DNA of 64,000 nt from Bacillus tequilensis KCTC 13622 (GTDB lineage: Bacteria; Bacillota; Bacilli; Bacillales; Bacillaceae): positions 186,001-250,000 of the forward strand of contig NZ_AYTO01000039.1 in the NCBI RefSeq assembly GCF_000507145.1, given 5' to 3'. A program made the position numbers and the translations under genes. A model generated the notes under the pieces. It did no database searches. It was not told where the DNA came from and worked only from the letters and a program-made list of their open reading frames with translations. This document shows, piece after piece, positions 21,763-29,341 of the stretch (positions are counted from its first letter, which is position 1; the number at the start of each line of letters is the position of its first letter).

Positions 21763-22560
21763 TTAAAGCGGGATCAGCGACGCCGTGAAATATTCAGAAA
21801 TAAACGGCCAAGTCACCGCCGCAAACAGCAGCGCTACCGCAACCACAGCGAATACACAATAGATATAATCAATCGGTGCATCGTGTGCCGCCTGATGCAG
21901 ACGCTGCACATACAGCGCCATCATGAAAAAGATCGAAAACAAGATCAGCACTGTAAACAGAACTGTCAGCATCGGGACATTCACGATCGCAAAGATCAGC
22001 CAAAGGATTGAAACAGCAATGACCGGCACAAGCAATGAACCCAAACCGGCAGCCGCTTCTCTGAACGTCACCTTCTGCTTTATCATATAACGGGAGACGG
22101 CCCATACAGCAAAGACCAATACCGCAAAAAAGATCAGCAAATACACAAGAACGACTAAAAATCCGTCATAAAACGCATGATGGCGTTCTCCAAACCCGAG
22201 CGGCCGATTCCAGCTCGCCTTTAATTGGAACCAGTTCCCAATTGAAAAAATCATACTGAATATAAGCATTGAAATCAGACCATATTTATAATGAGAAAAA
22301 CCATCCGCCACGACGGTTTTCGCCGGTGATTTTAAAATTGAGAACGCAAAACCGCAATATCTGTTGATGGCTGCCCATACAGACGCAAGCTTGTCTTTAA
22401 CAGCTGATTCACCGCGTTCCTTGTGCGGTTTCTGCTTTTGCTTTTGCTTGCTTTGCCTGCTCGCCTTTCTGGACATTCTCGATAGCGGTTCTTCATCTGC
22501 ATCTATTCTTTCACTCTGGTTCATTTCTTCTTCAAACATTTCTTTTCTTTCTTCCGTCAT
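21763..22560 (-). CDS. yebC: YebC, Yip1-like membrane protein
   Basis: This 265-residue protein has a charged N-terminal region of about 75 residues, rich in Lys and Gln (KQSKQKQKQKPHKERG). About five hydrophobic helices follow, starting near residue 100. The layout resembles Yip1-domain membrane proteins. The start at 22560 follows ATAGGAG; 90 in-frame upstream codons have no such site, and the promoter lies within them. It is monocistronic between two terminators. Function is unknown. Confidence 0.85.
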   Translation of the reverse strand: MTEERKEMFEEEMNQSERIDADEEPLSRMSRKASRQSKQKQKQKPHKERGESAVKDKLASVWAAINRYCGFAFSILKSPAKTVVADGFSHYKYGLISMLIFSMIFSIGNWFQLKASWNRPLGFGERHHAFYDGFLVVLVYLLIFFAVLVFAVWAVSRYMIKQKVTFREAAAGLGSLLVPVIAVSILWLIFAIVNVPMLTVLFTVLILFSIFFMMALYVQRLHQAAHDAPIDYIYCVFAVVAVALLFAAVTWPFISEYFTASLIPL

Positions 22561-22603
22561 GTCAGCAACTCCTATCAAAAAAATACGGCGGAAACTCTTA
22601 TAT

Positions 22604-22632
22604 AAGGTACCGAAGCCTTCCTGAACAGTCAA
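22604..22632 (-). promoter_or_regulatory. Candidate SigA promoter of yebC
   Basis: TTGACT and TACCTT are separated by 17 bases, about 45 bases before the chosen yebC start. Confidence 0.6.
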
Positions 22633-22710
22633 GTCATTTCCATTTAAGTAAATCATGGCGGCACATCTACATGACGGTATATCGTATGAAATGGTTTTAC
22701 TTTTCGCAAC

Positions 22711-22741
22711 AAAAAAACCAGCTGCCAGCAGCTGGTTTTTA
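22711..22741. terminator. Terminator of pbuG
   Basis: AACCAGCTGC and GCAGCTGGTT form a perfect stem with T-runs on both strands. It sits directly after the pbuG stop. Confidence 0.9.
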
Positions 22742-22745
22742 TTCC

Positions 22746-24068
22746 TTATTTTAAGAAGATAAAGTACAGGATAAATACGACAAACAATCCGTACATGATC
22801 GGATGAACCTCTTTGGCTTTTCCTTTGCACACCATTGTAATCGGATAGAAAATAAATCCGATGGCAATCCCAGTCGCAATGCTGTACGTTAACGGCATCA
22901 TGATCATGGTAAGGAAAGCGGGAACGGCCACCTCGAACTTATCCCAAGCGATTTTGCCAAGCGGCGCTACCATCAGCGCACCGACAATAATAAGCGCCGG
23001 CGCTGTTACATTTGAAGTAACGACTGATAGAAGCGGTGAGAAAAACGTAGCCAGTAAAAAGAGAATACCTGTTACAATCGCCGCAAATCCTGAACGGGCA
23101 CCCGCAGCGACACCTGAGCTTGATTCAACGTAAGAAGTTGTTGTAGACGTACCAAGTACGGCACCGATCACAATGGAAGATGAATCGGCTAAAAGCGCAC
23201 GGCCCGCACGCGGCAATTTGTTTTCCTTCATTAAACCAGCCTGAGTCGCCACAGCAACAAGTGTGCCCGCTGTATCAAAAAATCCGACAAACAAGAACGT
23301 TAAAATGACGATCAGCATCTGCACGGAGAAAATATCCGGCAGGTGAATCCACGCTTGTCCGAACGTCGGCGCAAGGCTCGGCACGCTGCCGACAATATGT
23401 GTCGGAACCGGAATCAGCCCGCAGACCATACCGGCAACCGCCGTCAGCAGCATTCCGATAAATACGCCGCCGTTTACGCGGAGCACCATTAAAATAACTG
23501 TTACAATCACACCGAAAATCGTTAACAGCACAGAACCGCTGTGAATGTTTCCGATGGTGACGAGTGTAGAAGGGTTTGCAGTGATAATTCCTGATCCCTG
23601 CAATCCAACAAATGTAATAAATAGGCCGATCCCCGCGCCGACTGCCAATTTCAGCTCAGGCGGAATGGCATTGATGATTTTTTCACGAAAACCTGTTAAC
23701 GAAAGAGCAACGAAAATAAGACCTGAAATGAAAACACCAGACAAAGCTGCCTGCCACGAAATGCCCATACCGAGGACGACAGAAAACGCAAAAAACGCGT
23801 TCAGCCCCATACCGGGCGCGATGGCAATCGGATACCTCGCGATCAATCCCATTAAGATACAGCCTGCTGCCGACGCCAGCGCTGTCGCTGTAAAGACCGC
23901 GCCCTGGTCAATTCTCAGCGCCTCCGGAAAATCTTTCACGCTCTCCAAAGCAAGCGTAATTGGATTGACGAACAGAATATATGCCATAGATAAAAAAGTC
24001 GTTAATCCGCCAATGATTTCATTGCGATAGCTGGTGCCCAGCTCATCAAACTGAAAATACGTTTTCAA
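22746..24068 (-). CDS. pbuG: Hypoxanthine/guanine permease PbuG
   Basis: This 440-residue membrane protein of the AzgA-like NCS2 family imports hypoxanthine and guanine. It shows many hydrophobic helices, the N-terminal TSYRNEIIGGLTTFLSMAYI, the substrate-site region APGMGLNAFFAFSV, and GTSTTTSYVESSSGVAAGAR. It starts at a TTG, with GGGAG ten bases upstream. A guanine riboswitch and a PurR box control it, consistent with purine salvage. Confidence 0.96.
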   Translation of the reverse strand: MKTYFQFDELGTSYRNEIIGGLTTFLSMAYILFVNPITLALESVKDFPEALRIDQGAVFTATALASAAGCILMGLIARYPIAIAPGMGLNAFFAFSVVLGMGISWQAALSGVFISGLIFVALSLTGFREKIINAIPPELKLAVGAGIGLFITFVGLQGSGIITANPSTLVTIGNIHSGSVLLTIFGVIVTVILMVLRVNGGVFIGMLLTAVAGMVCGLIPVPTHIVGSVPSLAPTFGQAWIHLPDIFSVQMLIVILTFLFVGFFDTAGTLVAVATQAGLMKENKLPRAGRALLADSSSIVIGAVLGTSTTTSYVESSSGVAAGARSGFAAIVTGILFLLATFFSPLLSVVTSNVTAPALIIVGALMVAPLGKIAWDKFEVAVPAFLTMIMMPLTYSIATGIAIGFIFYPITMVCKGKAKEVHPIMYGLFVVFILYFIFLK

Positions 24069-24122
24069 GCTATTTGACTCCCTTCACTCTTTGCTATTTA
24101 TCCTGCCCTGAAATCGCCAAAT

Positions 24123-24152
24123 AAAAAACGCCCCAATACATTTTGGGACGCT
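24123..24152 (-). terminator. Riboswitch terminator in the pbuG leader
   Basis: GCGTCCCAAAATG pairs with the following ATTGGGGCG-type strand and is followed by TTTTTTAT on the transcript. It forms the expression platform of the pbuG riboswitch. Confidence 0.85.
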
Positions 24153-24220
24153 TGACTACAGACCGATTTCAGTTTGAATAAATAAACGTGTTTTATTTAT
24201 ATCAAACGAAAGAAATGTTT

Positions 24221-24290
24221 ACGTAGTCAAGCCATTTACGGTAGCTTGGTAGAAACTTGCGGGCCATATCCCCGCGATTATACGAATTCA
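24221..24290 (-). ncRNA. Guanine-type purine riboswitch aptamer, pbuG
   Basis: The transcript contains TATAATCGCGGGGATATGG, the AAGTTTCTACC strand, a P3 hairpin over ACCGTAAAT and the J3/1 segment GACTACG. The C in J3/1 predicts guanine/hypoxanthine recognition. It resembles the purE aptamer elsewhere in this window but has a different P1 and P3 sequence. Confidence 0.95.
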
Positions 24291-24311
24291 TCTTATTTGA
24301 TTTCTGTGTCT

Positions 24312-24340
24312 ATTGTACCAACATCAATTTGAAATGACAA
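24312..24340 (-). promoter_or_regulatory. SigA promoter of pbuG
   Basis: TTGTCA and TACAAT are separated by 17 bases, directly upstream of the riboswitch. Confidence 0.85.
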
Positions 24341-24344
24341 TATA

Positions 24345-24359
24345 AATAACGAACATTAC
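24345..24359. promoter_or_regulatory. Single PurR box upstream of pbuG
   Basis: AATAACGAACATT fits the PurR box pattern with its CGAAC core. It sits just upstream of the -35 region. Only one convincing box is seen here, against two at purE. Confidence 0.7.
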
Positions 24360-24411
24360 TTGTTAAAAAAATTGGTTTATTCGTCTATTGACTAAATGAG
24401 CAACAAATGTA

Positions 24412-24441
24412 AAAACCGTATGCATGACTGCATACGGTTTT
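24412..24441. terminator. Terminator of the DUF4179 gene
   Basis: AAAACCGTATGCA pairs with TGCATACGGTTTT, with T-rich flanks, right after the DUF4179 stop. Confidence 0.85.
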
Positions 24442-24446
24442 CCAAC

Positions 24447-25919
24447 TTATGATGATTTTTTTTCACCAGGCTGCTTCACCTGATGCACTGGTACAGTAAA
24501 CGAGAATGGCTTTAGTTGAATAAGATCATTTATAACACCTTTATCGATATACAGACCATACTTATCAAACTCAAAATGTTTTAAAGACAACTTATCAAGA
24601 TAGGCATCATCCAGTTCAAAAGTGGATAGCATTTCGGCTGTGTTCATATTTTTCACTTTAGCTGTATTTGCTTTCAAATAATAACCTTCTTCATAATAAG
24701 CCAACGGATCAGCCCATGATTTCATTTTTTTCATATCACCAAGGCCAATCGTTTCACCTATATTCACTAAATCATTTTCATCCATGCTTGAGGTATCAAT
24801 TCCAGTGAAGCGGTATTGTACCAATACTTTTCTTCCTTCTTGTTTCATGTTATTGATTTCAATTCCTATGTTTTGATGGTTTGTTTTTGAAATATGGAAC
24901 GGCATCTCAGCATTTAGCGGAACAATTTCACTGCCCTCTGCCTCAGATTTAATATCTGCTATTAATGTTAGCTTTTTCGCTTTTGGATTGATTGGTGATT
25001 CTAACTGTGTTTGTCCTTTTACTCTTACTGTTCTCTCGTTTATTTTTCTTCGGTCCCCAAGTTCGATGTTTGACTCTGTCATCTCATATGTGTTTCCTAA
25101 ATCATCTTTGACTTCGTTAATTTCAACCGAATCATTTTTTGCTATGCCTTGATAATCTATTGTAAATTGAAGGACAGATCCGAGCCTTCCATTCTCCACT
25201 TGAATATTGGAAAATTGATAACGATTATGATAAACGGATACCGATTTTGAGCTTTCTAAATAACTCGCTTTCTTTTTGATAATTGGCAGTTTGAACCTCC
25301 AATTTCCCTGTATTTCATTGATATGAGTAATCACAAAGGGTACGGTTTCCCCATTTTTTATTTGAATGCCATTTGTATAAATCCTTAATTGTCCTGCATA
25401 TTGTTTGTTGTTTATTTTTTTAAGCACTAAGGAATCGTAGTTAATTGAAAAATTGTCGTTATAACTCACTTCGTCCACATCATACATGAGCTCTTTTTCA
25501 TCAGACTGGAGGTTATCAACAGTAAAGTTATAGACAAGCTGTCCGGCATCGTAATAGGAGCTGTTTACAGAAACGGTGATTCCTCTGGATTCAGCCTTTT
25601 CATTCAAATCTGTGACCAAATTGCTTTCAAACAATGATAGGCCAACTTTATCTTGAAAATCTTTATAAATTTGGCCGACAATGGGTATGCTTCCCATCGC
25701 TTTGTTTACAGATGGCAGAAAAAGACCGGACGTGAAATACAATATACATACGACAGCAGCAACAGTGATTCCATTAGTAATCCTTCGTCCCCATTTAAAA
25801 CGGCGTCTGCTGTTACTGTCATTTTCAGCACGAACGACAGCTTGATGTATTGCCTTTTTTAGCGCTTTCTTTGGCACTTCTATGTCATCAAATATCTGCT
25901 TCACTTGGTGTTTGTCCAT
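24447..25919 (-). CDS. Membrane-anchored DUF4179-type protein, probable anti-sigma factor
   Basis: This 490-residue protein has a cytoplasmic N-terminal segment of about 45 residues, one membrane helix (about 48-70, ITNGITVAAVVCILYFTSGL) and a large beta-rich extracytoplasmic region. After the helix comes the segment VNKAMGSIPIVGQIYKDF that is typical of DUF4179. The C-terminal part resembles DUF5643-type beta domains. It starts inside the 3' end of an ECF sigma gene (19-base overlap) after AAAGGAGG. This arrangement strongly suggests it senses an envelope signal and holds the sigma factor. It is absent from this site in remembered 168 gene order. Confidence 0.8.
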   Translation of the reverse strand: MDKHQVKQIFDDIEVPKKALKKAIHQAVVRAENDSNSRRRFKWGRRITNGITVAAVVCILYFTSGLFLPSVNKAMGSIPIVGQIYKDFQDKVGLSLFESNLVTDLNEKAESRGITVSVNSSYYDAGQLVYNFTVDNLQSDEKELMYDVDEVSYNDNFSINYDSLVLKKINNKQYAGQLRIYTNGIQIKNGETVPFVITHINEIQGNWRFKLPIIKKKASYLESSKSVSVYHNRYQFSNIQVENGRLGSVLQFTIDYQGIAKNDSVEINEVKDDLGNTYEMTESNIELGDRRKINERTVRVKGQTQLESPINPKAKKLTLIADIKSEAEGSEIVPLNAEMPFHISKTNHQNIGIEINNMKQEGRKVLVQYRFTGIDTSSMDENDLVNIGETIGLGDMKKMKSWADPLAYYEEGYYLKANTAKVKNMNTAEMLSTFELDDAYLDKLSLKHFEFDKYGLYIDKGVINDLIQLKPFSFTVPVHQVKQPGEKKSS

Positions 25920-26434
25920 TTGTTTTGATCCTCCTTTTCCAGCTCTTGTTTCAATGCTTTTCTCGCTCTATGTAAATGGGTTTTGATCGTGCCTTCTGCC
26001 ATTCCTGTTTGTTCAGCTATCATTGAAATCGAATAATCTTGAAAATAGTAGAGCTGAATCGTGAGCTGAACATGTTCATCAAGTGAATCAATCGCATTTC
26101 GCAAATCCATGTATTCCTCTATATTGGCTTGATCGGTTCCAGTATCATGCTGCTGCTCAAACGGAACCAAATCGCCTTTCTTTTTATTCATGGCAAAAAT
26201 GGAATTGATCAATATTCGGGTTAGCCATGTTAAAAAATACTTTGGCTCTTTTAGTTTTTCTATATGAATAAAAGCTTTATAAGCCGTTTCCTGTACAGCA
26301 TCAAGTGCATCTTCTTTATTTCTCAAATAAAGATAGGCTGTTTTATATAAAGTATCCTGATGTGCCAGCATAAGCTTTTCAAAGGCGCGAGTATTTCCTT
26401 TTCTCGCCTTTGTAATCAATCTTTCTTCCTTCAC
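25901..26434 (-). CDS. ECF-type RNA polymerase sigma factor
   Basis: This 177-residue protein has the sigma region 2 pattern (LMLAHQDTLYKTAYLYLRNKEDALDAVQETAYKAF) and a region 4 helix-turn-helix (YYFQDYSISMIAEQTGMAEG then TIKTHLHRARKALK). Start choice: GTG at 26434 lies eight bases after AGGAGG, whereas the GTG three codons upstream overlaps that site. It is followed by the overlapping membrane protein that probably controls it. A TGAAAC-type element upstream suggests autoregulation. It is not one of the seven 168 ECF sigma factors by location. Confidence 0.9.
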   Translation of the reverse strand: MKEERLITKARKGNTRAFEKLMLAHQDTLYKTAYLYLRNKEDALDAVQETAYKAFIHIEKLKEPKYFLTWLTRILINSIFAMNKKKGDLVPFEQQHDTGTDQANIEEYMDLRNAIDSLDEHVQLTIQLYYFQDYSISMIAEQTGMAEGTIKTHLHRARKALKQELEKEDQNKWTNTK

Positions 26435-26457
26435 CTTATCCACCTCCTATGTTGTTA

Positions 26458-26484
26458 GATACAAAAACTGCCGAAACGGTTTCA
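26458..26484 (-). promoter_or_regulatory. Candidate autoregulatory ECF promoter
   Basis: TGAAAC is followed after 16 bases by GTATC, close to the layout of Bacillus ECF promoters (TGAAAC, then CGT[AC]). It lies about 25-50 bases before the sigma gene start. Confidence 0.5.
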
Positions 26485-26493
26485 AAAAAGCAA

Positions 26494-26531
26494 CAAAAAA
26501 ACGTCCCTTTTTGTAAAAGGAACGTTTTTTT
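26494..26531. terminator. Terminator of the DUF2971 gene
   Basis: AAAAAAACGTCCCTTTT pairs with AAAAGGAACGTTTTTTT. It separates the DUF2971 gene from the ECF sigma operon. Confidence 0.85.
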
Positions 26532-26568
26532 GTAAATAACAATGCAGCACATAAAACTTTTCACAGAG

Positions 26569-27555
26569 TTATAGTAAAGAAAAATTACCGCTATTTTTAT
26601 CATACATAACGGTTCTTATATCGCCTTTTTCTCCAACCCCTTGAGTAAAGACTGTTGAATAATTAAAATTAATTGGGAGAGTATTATCTAGCGATACACC
26701 ATTGTAATTAAAAGGATCAGTAATATCTATTTTAATTAAATGGCTATGCCATCCTCTTGAATTTAATTTATAAAGATCAAAATGATACTTTCTAGCATAA
26801 TATAATATCTTATCGAAGTGTTCAAAGTCATTACCTAGTATTACAGCCTTAACAGAATCTTCTAAAGGAACAAATATTTCTTTCTCTTTGTTTTTAGTGT
26901 GGATAACAAATCTATACTCTCTTTCACCGCTCCAAGAATCTTTTTTTGTAAAAAATAATTCATTATAGAAGTATTTGATATGCTCATTCATATATTTTTC
27001 AAATCCTATACTTTTTATTTTTTCGAGGCAAAGCATATAAGGATCGGTACATGTTGGATTCAAAAAAGGATGACTCAATATAGCAACAGTAGGATAAATA
27101 AATCCTTTAAAATTACTTTTCGTTAAATTGTTTTTTTGATTAATATAGGGATAAGATAGATAATCTATTCTCCCGTGATAGATATCTCCATCCGTAAAAG
27201 TTTTTATTGAATGGTAAATCTTACTTTGATCAAAAATTATAGAAAGCCCTTTATGATTATCTGCATACTGTGCCCACATTCTCATGTCTAAGTCACACTC
27301 TTGATAATTAGGAAAAGCATTATCATAACTAAAACAACAAACTAAAAAATTATTCAGAATATAGTTATGAGCTCTTTCAAATAACCCTTCTTCGAAAAGA
27401 GCCTTATTTTTATCCTGATAACAAAAAAACTTAAAAGGCCATATTTTAGATTCTCTAGGATCATTTACACCATTTAAACTATTGAATTTTATTGAATTAT
27501 TTTTAAATATATATTCTAGAGCAGTATCCGCTTTTGTAAAATGAGCTAAATGCAT
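26569..27555 (-). CDS. DUF2971 family protein
   Basis: This 328-residue protein opens MHLAHFTKADTALEYIFKNN and has the DUF2971 elements LNGVNDPRES near residue 28, MWAQYADNHKGLSIIFD near residue 93 and a SGEREYRFV block near residue 220. It has no signal peptide or membrane helix. Codon use is strongly AT-rich compared with guaA and pbuG on either side, pointing to horizontal transfer. DUF2971 proteins have no settled biochemical function; some occur in accessory or defence contexts. It stands alone between two terminators. Confidence 0.8.
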   Translation of the reverse strand: MHLAHFTKADTALEYIFKNNSIKFNSLNGVNDPRESKIWPFKFFCYQDKNKALFEEGLFERAHNYILNNFLVCCFSYDNAFPNYQECDLDMRMWAQYADNHKGLSIIFDQSKIYHSIKTFTDGDIYHGRIDYLSYPYINQKNNLTKSNFKGFIYPTVAILSHPFLNPTCTDPYMLCLEKIKSIGFEKYMNEHIKYFYNELFFTKKDSWSGEREYRFVIHTKNKEKEIFVPLEDSVKAVILGNDFEHFDKILYYARKYHFDLYKLNSRGWHSHLIKIDITDPFNYNGVSLDNTLPINFNYSTVFTQGVGEKGDIRTVMYDKNSGNFSLL

Positions 27556-27595
27556 ATCTCACCAAATTTCTCTTTATTTTCAATTTTATATTAAC

Positions 27596-27625
27596 AAAAA
27601 AAACCATCTCTTAAAAGATGGTTTT
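27596..27625. terminator. Terminator of guaA
   Basis: AAAACCATCT pairs with AGATGGTTTT, with a T-run on the guaA transcript side. Confidence 0.85.
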
Positions 27626-27635
27626 AATCTTATTA

Positions 27636-29177
27636 TTACTCCCACTCAATCGTCGCAGGCGGCTTACTTGTAATATCGTACACCACGCGGTTAATGTGCT
27701 TCACTTCGTTTACAATACGTGTCGAAATGACTTCAAGCACATCCCACGGGATACGCGCCCAGTCAGATGTCATGCCGTCGATTGATGTGACGGCGCGGAT
27801 TCCGATTGTGTAATCATATGTTCTTGCGTCACCCATAACACCAACGCTGCGGATGTCAGGGAGAACAGTGAAGTATTGCCAGATATCACGCTCTAATCCA
27901 TGATTAGCAACCTCTTCACGGAGAATCGCATCAGATTCACGAACGATTTCCAGTTTTTCTTCTGTTACTTCGCCAAGAACGCGGATTCCGAGTCCCGGTC
28001 CTGGGAAAGGCTGACGCCATACGATATCATCCGGAAGGCCGAGCTCTGTGCCAAGCGCGCGCACTTCGTCTTTGAAAAGCGTGTTTAACGGCTCGATCAG
28101 TTCAAACTGCATGTCTTCTGGAAGCCCGCCGACATTGTGGTGAGATTTGATCGTTTGCGCCGTTGCTGTACCGCTCTCGATGATATCTGTGTAAAGCGTT
28201 CCTTGTGCAAGATAGTCGATGCCTTTGAGCTTGTCCGCTTCATCATCAAACACGTAAATGAATTCATTGCCGATGATTTTGCGTTTTTGCTCAGGATCAG
28301 AAACGCCTTTAAGTTTATTTAAGAATCTGTCTTTTGCGTCTACTTTAATCACGTTCATGTTAAAGCCTTCGCTGAATGTTTTCATGACACCTTCAGCCTC
28401 GCCTTTACGGAGAAGACCATGGTCTACAAAGATACAAGTCAGCTGATCGCCGATCGCTTTATGAATCAAAGCAGCCACAACAGAGGAATCAACGCCTCCG
28501 CTTAGCGCGCAAAGAACCTGCTTGTCTCCGACTGTTTCACGGATTTTTTGCATTTCGATTTCAATAAAGTTCTCCATTGACCATTTGCCTTCACATTCAC
28601 AAACGCTGAATACAAAGTTTTTCAGAAGGTCATTGCCGTACTCAGAGTGGCGCACTTCCGGGTGGAACTGAACGCCGTACCATTTTTTGTCCGCTTTGCT
28701 CATCGCTGAATTCGGGCAGTGATGGCTTGTCGCATCAACAGTGAAGCCTTCAGGAACTTCTACAACCAAATCGCCGTGGCTCATCCAAACCACTTGTTCG
28801 TTCGGAAGATCTTTGAACAAATCAGGTGTGCCTTCGATGCGGATGTTTGCTTTTCCGTATTCGCGCTGGCTTGCCGCTTCCACTTTACCGCCAAGGTAAT
28901 GAGTCATCAGCTGCATGCCGTAGCAAATTCCCAAAACAGGAACATCAAGTTCGAAGATTTTCTCATCACAGCGGAAAGAGTTTTCATCATACACACTGTT
29001 TGGACCGCCGGATAAAATAATTCCTTTTGGATTCATTTCTTTAATTTCTTCAGCCGTCAATGTATGGGGATGCAGCTCGCTGTATACACCGAATTCACGG
29101 ATACGGCGTGTAATCAGCTGGTTATACTGACTGCCGAAATCAAGGACAAGAATCATTTCATTCACTAACTTTGTCAT
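27636..29177 (-). CDS. guaA: GMP synthase (glutamine-hydrolysing)
   Basis: This 513-residue enzyme converts XMP to GMP. The class I amidotransferase domain has Cys85 in VLGICYGMQ and the partner motif [14 protein letters not shown]. The PP-loop ATP pyrophosphatase motif [11 protein letters not shown] follows, and the C-terminal dimerisation domain ends [12 protein letters not shown]. The ATG at 29177 gives the standard length; a GTG three codons upstream is also compatible with the GAGGAG site. A promoter and structured leader precede it. Confidence 0.97.
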   Translation of the reverse strand: MTKLVNEMILVLDFGSQYNQLITRRIREFGVYSELHPHTLTAEEIKEMNPKGIILSGGPNSVYDENSFRCDEKIFELDVPVLGICYGMQLMTHYLGGKVEAASQREYGKANIRIEGTPDLFKDLPNEQVVWMSHGDLVVEVPEGFTVDATSHHCPNSAMSKADKKWYGVQFHPEVRHSEYGNDLLKNFVFSVCECEGKWSMENFIEIEMQKIRETVGDKQVLCALSGGVDSSVVAALIHKAIGDQLTCIFVDHGLLRKGEAEGVMKTFSEGFNMNVIKVDAKDRFLNKLKGVSDPEQKRKIIGNEFIYVFDDEADKLKGIDYLAQGTLYTDIIESGTATAQTIKSHHNVGGLPEDMQFELIEPLNTLFKDEVRALGTELGLPDDIVWRQPFPGPGLGIRVLGEVTEEKLEIVRESDAILREEVANHGLERDIWQYFTVLPDIRSVGVMGDARTYDYTIGIRAVTSIDGMTSDWARIPWDVLEVISTRIVNEVKHINRVVYDITSKPPATIEWE

Positions 29178-29186
29178 GGTTGTCAC

Positions 29187-29306
29187 CTAATCTCCTCTAA
29201 GTTTTTTGACACAGAAAAAACGAGGACAGATATGAAGCTCGCTCCGCCCTCTTTGGCAAGGCCGTTTGCCGGAGTCCGGCAACTCGCTCCCAGACTCCGA
29301 TAATAT
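29187..29306 (-). ncRNA. Structured guaA leader with alternative hairpins and a terminator
   Basis: Between the guaA promoter and start lie about 120 transcribed bases rich in pairing. GACTCCG (29293-29299) can pair with CGGAGTC (29270-29276), while TTGCCGG and CCGGCAA form a competing hairpin at 29266-29282. Both cannot form at once. Downstream, an eight-pair stem followed by six Ts lies at 29214-29251. This looks like a transcription-attenuation leader; no known purine aptamer core is present. The regulatory function is inference. Confidence 0.55.
29214..29251 (-). terminator. Intrinsic terminator within the guaA leader
   Basis: On the transcript GAGGGCGG pairs with CTGTCCTC (two G-U pairs), followed by GTTTTTT. 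It lies downstream of a guaA promoter and upstream of the gene, and could also stop yebA transcripts. Confidence 0.7.
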
Positions 29307-29312
29307 TCACTA

Positions 29313-29341
29313 ATTCTAACAACACGTCGATAAGCGGTCAA
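29313..29341 (-). promoter_or_regulatory. SigA promoter of guaA
   Basis: TTGACC and TAGAAT are separated by 17 bases. The -35 hexamer overlaps the yebA stop codon. Confidence 0.8.

Noticed and set aside
29187-29306. guaA leader as a purine riboswitch
   Set aside because: The conserved aptamer strands (GTTTCTACC, ATATGG, the P3 loop) are absent, unlike purE and pbuG; only the unassigned hairpins are reported.
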